Positions 27,285 through 32,667 of a DNA stretch of 32,667 nucleotides are shown here, in pieces. Origin of the DNA: Strigomonas culicis. Taxonomy: Eukaryota; Euglenozoa; Kinetoplastea; Trypanosomatida; Trypanosomatidae. Position numbers and translations under genes: made by a program. The stretch's first letter is position 1. The number at the start of each line of letters is the position of its first letter. The notes below the pieces were generated by a model. It was not told the origin of the DNA. It worked only from the letters and a program-made list of their open reading frames with translations, and did not search any database. The stretch is taken from assembly GCA_000482145.1 (NCBI GenBank), contig AUXH01000168.1, positions 1-32,667 of the forward strand, written 5' to 3'.

Positions 27285-29252
27285 TTACAAGAACCAACCC
27301 TTGCCGCCTCGAATGGCCTTCACTTGGCCAAAACGCGGGACGCCATGTTCGGTCAAGGAAGAAAACTGCACTGTGGCGTAGAGACCGGTCAGGGACTTCT
27401 TGCGTTTGCCGCCGCTTTGCAAAATGTGGTCGAGCAGCTGCTTCTGCTGCGACGTGTTGAGCTTCGGCATGGTCACGTTGAACACACGTCCGTTGTCCGA
27501 TAAACACTGCAGTCCGTAAAAGCAAACGAGCTCATCGGTCTCCTCATCTGGATTTCGGTTTTTATTTTTCAGCTTTTTCTCCGCTGTGTCGTTCTCGCGC
27601 TTGATGTCCCCGGCGAGAATGCCAACGGACGCGGCCGACACGGTCACCAGCTGGCGCGTGCGGGGGTTACTGGACGGCTCCTTGAAGAGCGCGCGGAGCA
27701 CGGCGAACTCCTGGTCGAGGAAGGGCAGGATCTTGACGGCGGTGTACGCGCGCGGGGCCAGCGCGCGGACGCGCCGCTCGGCGAGCGCCGCCACCGCGCC
27801 CGCCTCCTGCGCCTCCAGCAGCGCCTCCGCGAGGGAGGCGTCTGTGAAGCGGAGGTGCTGCTCCTGCGGCACGCCGCGCGCCCGCGGGCTGGCCGCGCTC
27901 TGTGCGGCCAGCCCGCGGCAGAGGGCGCGCACCGTGCCCTTCCGCTTCTCGCGCATCTCGTACACGTTCATGGGGGTGCGCACGACGGCGCCCTCGTAGC
28001 CCGCGCGCACGAACTCCGGCAGCAGCTGCGTCTTGGCCTCCTCCACCGTCGTGATGAGGGCGTACGGCACGGGGGTCACGAAGGTGCCGCCCAGCGGTCG
28101 GCCCCCACCCCTCCTCGCCCTCTTCGGCCTCGCCACGGCGTCGTCCTCCAGCGCGAAGGCGCCGCGCAGCAGCGGCGAGGCGACGCCGTGGGCGAGCAGC
28201 GCCATGAGGAAGTGCAGGGTCCGCACCCGCTGTGTGAAGGGCGTCACGTTGGGCGTACAGCGCAGCAGCTCCGCGTCGCGCACGTGCTGCGCCTTGCCCA
28301 CCGCCGCCCACACGCGGTCCCGCTCCGCCAGCAGCTGCCTGCCGCGCGGGTGGGTCTCCATCAGGTGCTGCTCCACGCTGCCGTGCTCGTAGGGCGCGTG
28401 GCGGCGCGACGGCGGCGACGCCGCGGCGGGCGGCGGCGGGCTGTACGACGGGATGTCGAAGACGCAGTACGTCGGCAGGCAGTCGACGTACTGCAGGATG
28501 TCCGCCCGCGTCGCACACGCTGACTTGCTGCCGCGCAGGCGGTGCACCAGCGCGTTCACAGCAAGGAAACCGGTATTGAACGACCCCTTCTCCTCCTCCG
28601 CCTCCTGCCGCACCTTGGGTTTGGCGGCGGCGCCTTTGCCTTTGCCGCCTCTGGGCGCGCGCGCGGCGTTCTTGTGGATGTAGAACTCCCCGTCCAGCGC
28701 CAGGTAGGGGTCGCGCGACAGGAAGCGCAGCAGCGCCAGCTCCTTCTCCAGCCAGAAGGCGCCGTAGATGGGGCGGCCGTAGCGCGAGAAACAGCTCGTG
28801 AAGGTGGCCGGCGTGGCCGCAGTGCTCACGTAGAACAGATGGTGCGCCTCGCAGCTCGCCCCGCCGCGCCCTTTCCCGTCCTTGGCGGCCGCGCGCTTGC
28901 GCCCCACCAGGCCCGCGCCTGCCGCGCTGGGCGGTGGCGGCGCCACGTAGGAGACGAGACGGATGCCGTCGAACTTGGGCGAGACAAAGAAGAGGCTTTC
29001 GCCGGCGAACCAGTGCAGGTCATGCTGCGCCTGTGCCCGGCGCGAGGCGGCGGGCGCCGTGCCGCGGCACGGCCTCCCCCCCGGCGCGAGGTCGCGCTGT
29101 GCGACCGCCGCGGGAGCGTCGCCTCCACTGCTACCGTGCGGCTGCGGGTGCACGCCGTACAGTGCCATGCGCTTCTGCAGCGCCTCCACCGTTGTGAGGG
29201 CCATGGGCTCGAAGGGGAGGGAGAGCCGCAGGCATCGGGTAAGACGGTGCAT
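27285..29252 (-). CDS. Kinetoplast-type ATP-dependent DNA ligase
   Basis: A 655-aa protein from the ATG at 29250-29252. The N-terminus MHRLTRCLRLSLPF is Arg/Leu-rich without acids, a good mitochondrial presequence. All nucleotidyl-transferase motifs are in order: I KFDG (93-96, Lys93 the expected AMP-lysine), III LDGEF (186-190), IIIa VFDIP (264-268), IV YEGAVVR (419-425), V AVKILPF (505-511). An OB-fold follows (about 540-655) with GLYATVQFSSLTEHGVPRFGQ. It joins nicked DNA; the presequence and family likeness point to LIG k of the kinetoplast, which seals minicircles during kDNA replication. Whether it is k-alpha or k-beta is not decided. Basic low-complexity inserts lie between I and III (118-132) and after III (197-222), and a long insert between IIIa and IV. 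Confidence 0.9.
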   Translation of the reverse strand: MHRLTRCLRLSLPFEPMALTTVEALQKRMALYGVHPQPHGSSGGDAPAAVAQRDLAPGGRPCRGTAPAASRRAQAQHDLHWFAGESLFFVSPKFDGIRLVSYVAPPPPSAAGAGLVGRKRAAAKDGKGRGGASCEAHHLFYVSTAATPATFTSCFSRYGRPIYGAFWLEKELALLRFLSRDPYLALDGEFYIHKNAARAPRGGKGKGAAAKPKVRQEAEEEKGSFNTGFLAVNALVHRLRGSKSACATRADILQYVDCLPTYCVFDIPSYSPPPPAAASPPSRRHAPYEHGSVEQHLMETHPRGRQLLAERDRVWAAVGKAQHVRDAELLRCTPNVTPFTQRVRTLHFLMALLAHGVASPLLRGAFALEDDAVARPKRARRGGGRPLGGTFVTPVPYALITTVEEAKTQLLPEFVRAGYEGAVVRTPMNVYEMREKRKGTVRALCRGLAAQSAASPRARGVPQEQHLRFTDASLAEALLEAQEAGAVAALAERRVRALAPRAYTAVKILPFLDQEFAVLRALFKEPSSNPRTRQLVTVSAASVGILAGDIKRENDTAEKKLKNKNRNPDEETDELVCFYGLQCLSDNGRVFNVTMPKLNTSQQKQLLDHILQSGGKRKKSLTGLYATVQFSSLTEHGVPRFGQVKAIRGGKGWFL

Positions 29253-29560
29253 GTGGCGCTCTGCGTTCTATGACAAGGATTTGTATCTATCGTTGTCTCC
29301 GTTTAATAAGGGTGTGCTAGTGCAATGGACCCTGAACGGGTTGTGAATGAATGTCGACTATAACAACAAGAGAAGAAAAAGAAAAACGAGGTTAGAGAAG
29401 CATCGAATATTTTTTTTGCCCCTTTTGGGTGTGGTGCGGTTTTGCTTCCTTGTAGTTTTTTTTTTGCTTCGTTTTCCTTCTTCTAAATATGTATACTGAC
29501 ACGCGTTAGTATTGTACATGTACTGCAAGACATGCAGTCCCTCTATTCCGCCGGATCTGG
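29253..29560. other. Gap between LRR gene and DNA ligase
   Basis: AT-rich, T-rich on the plus strand near 29409 and 29456. Contains the ligase leader; no gene seen. Confidence 0.6.
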
Positions 29561-30799
29561 CTAGGCGCTCTTGAGCCGCTGCATCAGCAGCGCGGCGACT
29601 TGCTTCCGCCGCTCAATGTCCTTCACGTTGATGGGCTGCCCACTGCCCTGCCTGCCGGCCGTGCCGCCGCCAGCCAGCGCGTGGGCAGGCGCCGCGGACT
29701 CGTGCGAGGCGGGCGGGGCGTAGGGGTGGCTGGGCAGAGCCGGGTCCGCCTCTTTCGCGGGAGACTTCACACCCGCGCTGTGGCTGCGACGCGCGGGGAC
29801 GGCCGTGTTCGCCGCCCTGGGCGCGAGCGGCGGCGTCCCGTGCGGGGGCGCCCGGTCGCCGCCGCCCCGGTGCTGCATGCGCGCCTGCAGCTGCTCGTTG
29901 ACCTGCGCGAGGGCGGCGGCGGCCGCTCTGTCCCGGGCGACGGTCTGCCGCAGCGCGTCGAGCTGCGCGGCGAGGTCGTGCGCCTGCTGCCGGTAGCGGT
30001 CGCGCTCCTGGCACGCCAGCTCGTAGGCGTCCTGCAGGTCGAGGAAGGTGGGCGACGACGCGGCGGCGGGCAGCGCGAGCGCGGCGCGGCCCTGGGGCCC
30101 GCTCTGGTCCGGCAGGCTGTGGCCGGCGAGCAGCGTGGTGTTGCTACTCGCGGCGCCCTCCGAGCGGACGGAGAGGTTCGCGAGGAGGTCCGCGGGGAGA
30201 TCGGTCTGCTGGATGCGCTGGAGGAGCGGGGCGAGCGTCGCCATCTGCCGCTTGCGCTGCAGGATGGGGTTGCCCTCCAGCCGCAGCTGCGTGAGCTGCT
30301 CCAGGCGGCGCAGCGCCGGCGACACGTCCACCGCCTCCCGCACGAGGTTGTTCGCCACGTCGAGCGCGGCGAGCTGCGTGCAGCGCTCCAGCCCCGTCAG
30401 CGCGGTCAGCCGGTTGTCACGGACGTCCAGCTCGCGCAGCGTGTCGGCCATGTCGGGGACGCCGCGGAGGTCGTGCAGCTGGTTGTGCGACAGCCGCAGC
30501 ACGCGCAGCCGCTGCAGCGGCAGCAGCGCCCCGCCCTGCAGCGTGGCGATGCTGTTATGCGAGAGGTCGAGCTCCTCCACCCCCAGCGGCAGCCCGCCCG
30601 CGAGCGACGCGAGGCCGTTGTGGGAGAGGTTCAGCACGACGAGGTAGGTGAGGCCCTGCAGCCCGGAGATATGCGACATGCAGTTGTGCGACAGGTCGAG
30701 GCGGCTGATGCGCAGCAGAATCTGTTGGGTCTCTTCATGGAAGGAGAATTCGCTAGGGTCGAAGGCGTGTAGCCCTCGGTTGGATAAGACAACTTGCAT
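29561..30799 (-). CDS. Leucine-rich repeat protein with coiled coil
   Basis: A 412-aa protein from the ATG at 30797-30799 (MQVVLSNRGLHAFDP). Residues about 30-190 contain SDS22-type leucine-rich repeats of 22-23 residues, e.g. ISRLDLSHNCMSHISGL, LVVLNLSHNGLASLAGGL, VEELDLSHNSIATLQGG, LRVLRLSHNQLHDLRGV, LRELDVRDNRLTALTGL and LAALDVANNLV. The cap segment LTQLRLEGNPILQRKRQ follows, typical of LRR proteins of cilia and flagella. Residues about 250-310 form a coiled coil (ACQERDRYRQQAHDLAAQLD). The rest is Pro/Ala/Ser-rich and disordered, ending in a basic helix. It is most likely a scaffold protein; a flagellar or cytoskeletal location is plausible from family resemblance but not shown. No enzyme motif is seen. 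Confidence 0.88.
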   Translation of the reverse strand: MQVVLSNRGLHAFDPSEFSFHEETQQILLRISRLDLSHNCMSHISGLQGLTYLVVLNLSHNGLASLAGGLPLGVEELDLSHNSIATLQGGALLPLQRLRVLRLSHNQLHDLRGVPDMADTLRELDVRDNRLTALTGLERCTQLAALDVANNLVREAVDVSPALRRLEQLTQLRLEGNPILQRKRQMATLAPLLQRIQQTDLPADLLANLSVRSEGAASSNTTLLAGHSLPDQSGPQGRAALALPAAASSPTFLDLQDAYELACQERDRYRQQAHDLAAQLDALRQTVARDRAAAAALAQVNEQLQARMQHRGGGDRAPPHGTPPLAPRAANTAVPARRSHSAGVKSPAKEADPALPSHPYAPPASHESAAPAHALAGGGTAGRQGSGQPINVKDIERRKQVAALLMQRLKSA

Positions 30800-30822
30800 G
30801 ATGCTGTTTTTTTTTCTTCTCT

Positions 30823-30871
<49 letters not shown>

Positions 30872-31110
30872 ATGTAAATGTGTGAATCTTAGTTCTAAGT
30901 TTTAGGGCACCTTGGCACCAAAAATCGTACTATTACCAAGTACTAAGAAAAGGAGAGAAGGACAACCGTTTCAACACACATTCGTTTTCACTTCGGTTTT
31001 ATAGTTATGAAGCCATTGACACCCCGTCTCCATGTCATGTCATCTTATTCAAATAGTTCTGTAAAAAGAAAGACGTGCATACACACTTACAATACAACAC
31101 CCCACACGTC
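30800..31110. other. Gap between repeat protein and LRR gene
   Basis: Includes a CT repeat and, on the minus strand, a C/T-rich tract (about 30946-30963) with AG near 30943-30944, the likely acceptor of the LRR mRNA. No gene seen. Confidence 0.5.
30825..30871. repeat. (TC)n dinucleotide repeat
   Basis: TC units on the plus strand with one break at 30860; on the coding strand this is a GA-rich leader just upstream of the LRR gene. Confidence 0.92.
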
Positions 31111-32667
31111 CTAGTGCCCAGGCCGCTGTGGGTCTGCTTGCTCGTTCGCCTCCGGCGTGTCGCCGCCGTCCTCTGCCCCCGGTGTGGCGGCGGCCGGCGG
31201 GGGCACCTGGATGAGGTGCGCGACCGCGCTGCTGACCGCGTTGTCGATGTCCTGCGGCAGGACGAGCCGGAAGTACTGCGGGTAGCGCTCGACGAGGTAG
31301 TACATGCCGCCGTGCCGCCTGCGGATGTAGTCCTGCGCGCCGCGCGGCAGGTTGACGATGATGTTCCCGCAGACGGCCTTCCCGTTGCGCTGCTGCAGGA
31401 ACTCCGCGACGAGCCGCACGACGTCGTGCTCGGAGAAGTCCGTCCGCAGCACGCCGCGCGGGAGGGGCTGGCCCGGCCGGCTCAGCATCCACGAGCTCGC
31501 CTTCTGGTACTCGAAGAGCTGGAAGTACTGGGGATAGGTGGAGAAGAAGCTGTGGAGCCGCAGCGGCAGGTACCCCCGCAGCTCGTCCGAGAGGCTCGCC
31601 TTCACGAAGGTCTTGATCGGGACGAAGCCCCGGCGCGGCAGCAGCTTCGCGACCTCGCGGGCGAGGTTGGCGGGGTCGTGGAACGGGTGGGACGGGTTGT
31701 CGCGGAAGGCGATGCGGCGGCGCAGCTGGCGGATGCGGCGCTTGTCGCGCTTGTCCGTGGCGAGCTGCAGCTGCTCCTCCAGCGGCAGCGCCGCGACGCG
31801 GAGGCGGTGGTAGTAGTTGGTGAGCATCACCACACTCGCGTCCGCCGTCACGTAGAAGTGCGGCGCGTGCGCGTGGAGGAAGGGCAGCAGCCCCCCGTAG
31901 AAGGTGTCCATCTCGGCCGCCACGGGCGCCGGCAGCTGCCGCGCGAGGTCGCGCACGTCCATCTGATCGTTCGACGGGAGGAGCCGCAGCACGGCGTTGC
32001 AGCTCTTCGGCGTCGGCGTCGTCTCGCAGCTGAGGCCGCCGTAGCCCTTCGGCCGCAGCAGGACGGAGCAGCGCGTGCCGCCCGCCTGGTCGACGGCGAA
32101 GCCAAACACGTGCTGCATCTGTGCGAAGTAGAGAACGGCGTCCGGCCCCTGCGCCGGCAGCCGCGCGACGACCGCCGGGTCCACGCGCGAGAGCAGCAGC
32201 GGCAGCGGGATCCACGTGCCCTCGATGCCCTGGAAGGCGGCGACGAAGAAGGGCACGAGGGACGGGTCGGGGCGGTGCGCGCGATGCGCCTCCTCGGCGA
32301 CCTCGCAGCCGTCCAGGCTGATCTTGCCGTACCCGCCGTGCAGCCGCATGTACTTGTGCGGCCCGACCTGCACGAGCTCCATCGCCTTGGTCGCGAAGTA
32401 CTCCTTGAAGTGCGCCTCCGTGTAGCCGGGCATGCGCGCCAGGATGGCCTCGAGCGGCGCGAAGAAGGGCGGCACGTAGCTCACAAAGTCGCGCAGCGAG
32501 ACGACCGTGCCGTCCGCGGTCGACCGCGGCGCGTGCAGCGTCGCGCTCGTCGCGTCGAAGGCCGCCGGCGGCGGGGGGATGCGTGTGAGGCCCACGTCGT
32601 AGTAGAAGTCGACCGGCGCGGCTGCCTGCGGCGCCTCGCCCGGGCTGTGGGCGGGCGGCGGCGGCGG
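31111..32667 (-). CDS. Repeat protein of unknown function (5' end cut by window edge)
   Basis: The frame is open to the right edge with no ATG inside the window, so the N-terminus is missing; 518 codons plus a stop are visible. I do not know the family. Four or five copies of a loose unit can be seen, each an alpha-helical stretch followed by a phrase like YPQYF: PGYTEAHFKEYF (32424-32391 region), GGLLPFLHAHAPHFYV, LRLHSFFSTYPQYFQLFEY and GGMYYLVERYPQYFRLVLP. A winged-helix-like or RNA-binding fold is possible. Similar aromatic repeats occur in kinetoplastid organelle proteins of unknown role. The C-terminal 35 residues are Pro/Ala/Glu-rich and disordered. Very GC-rich coding sequence. Confidence 0.75.
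   Translation of the reverse strand, partial: PPPPPAHSPGEAPQAAAPVDFYYDVGLTRIPPPPAAFDATSATLHAPRSTADGTVVSLRDFVSYVPPFFAPLEAILARMPGYTEAHFKEYFATKAMELVQVGPHKYMRLHGGYGKISLDGCEVAEEAHRAHRPDPSLVPFFVAAFQGIEGTWIPLPLLLSRVDPAVVARLPAQGPDAVLYFAQMQHVFGFAVDQAGGTRCSVLLRPKGYGGLSCETTPTPKSCNAVLRLLPSNDQMDVRDLARQLPAPVAAEMDTFYGGLLPFLHAHAPHFYVTADASVVMLTNYYHRLRVAALPLEEQLQLATDKRDKRRIRQLRRRIAFRDNPSHPFHDPANLAREVAKLLPRRGFVPIKTFVKASLSDELRGYLPLRLHSFFSTYPQYFQLFEYQKASSWMLSRPGQPLPRGVLRTDFSEHDVVRLVAEFLQQRNGKAVCGNIIVNLPRGAQDYIRRRHGGMYYLVERYPQYFRLVLPQDIDNAVSSAVAHLIQVPPPAAATPGAEDGGDTPEANEQADPQRPGH

Noticed and set aside
1..32667. CRISPR arrays, phage genes, toxin genes, rRNA operon
   Set aside because: None seen; short repeats are simple dinucleotide or trinucleotide tracts.

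Overview
This window is nuclear DNA of a trypanosomatid (Kinetoplastea). The genes are intronless and head to tail on one strand. AT-rich intergenic gaps carry a pyrimidine tract followed by AG just upstream of most start codons on the coding strand, as expected for spliced-leader trans-splicing. The content also fits: a kinetoplast-type DNA ligase, a Pumilio-repeat protein, an ENT transporter, an APC permease, PUS10 and a tRNA cluster. The species cannot be told from this sequence. All 13 protein genes supported here lie on the minus strand, so transcription reads from right to left.

Right block, in reading order from 32,667 to 22,975: a 5'-truncated repeat protein of unknown function, an LRR/coiled-coil protein, a kinetoplast-type ATP-dependent DNA ligase, an unrecognised 559-aa protein, and a Pumilio-repeat (Nop9-like) protein. 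Except for the AT-rich spacers these genes are very GC-rich.

Central non-protein block, 18,327 to 22,974: two identical pairs of tRNA genes, Ala(CGC) and Leu(AAG), face each other as an inverted repeat. Next to them is about 3 kb without credible coding content. Its left half is G+T-rich on the minus strand and its right half is G+T-rich on the plus strand, with poly-G runs on the minus strand. I read this as a polycistron boundary: Pol III genes where the right-hand unit ends, then a candidate Pol II start region for the left-hand unit.

Left block, from 18,326 to 1: a large protein resembling an mRNA-capping guanylyltransferase fused to an N7-methyltransferase, a TPR protein, a small single-span protein probably of mitochondria, a divergent protein kinase, an APC permease, PUS10, an ENT nucleoside/nucleobase transporter, and a Tex-like S1 protein cut by the left edge. 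The first four are clearly less GC-rich than the rest.

The most unusual object is the 1064-aa capping-like protein. Its nucleotidyl-transferase half keeps the fold signature but has lost most catalytic motifs. A tandem duplication of a 26-residue zinc ribbon sits between that half and the methyltransferase half.
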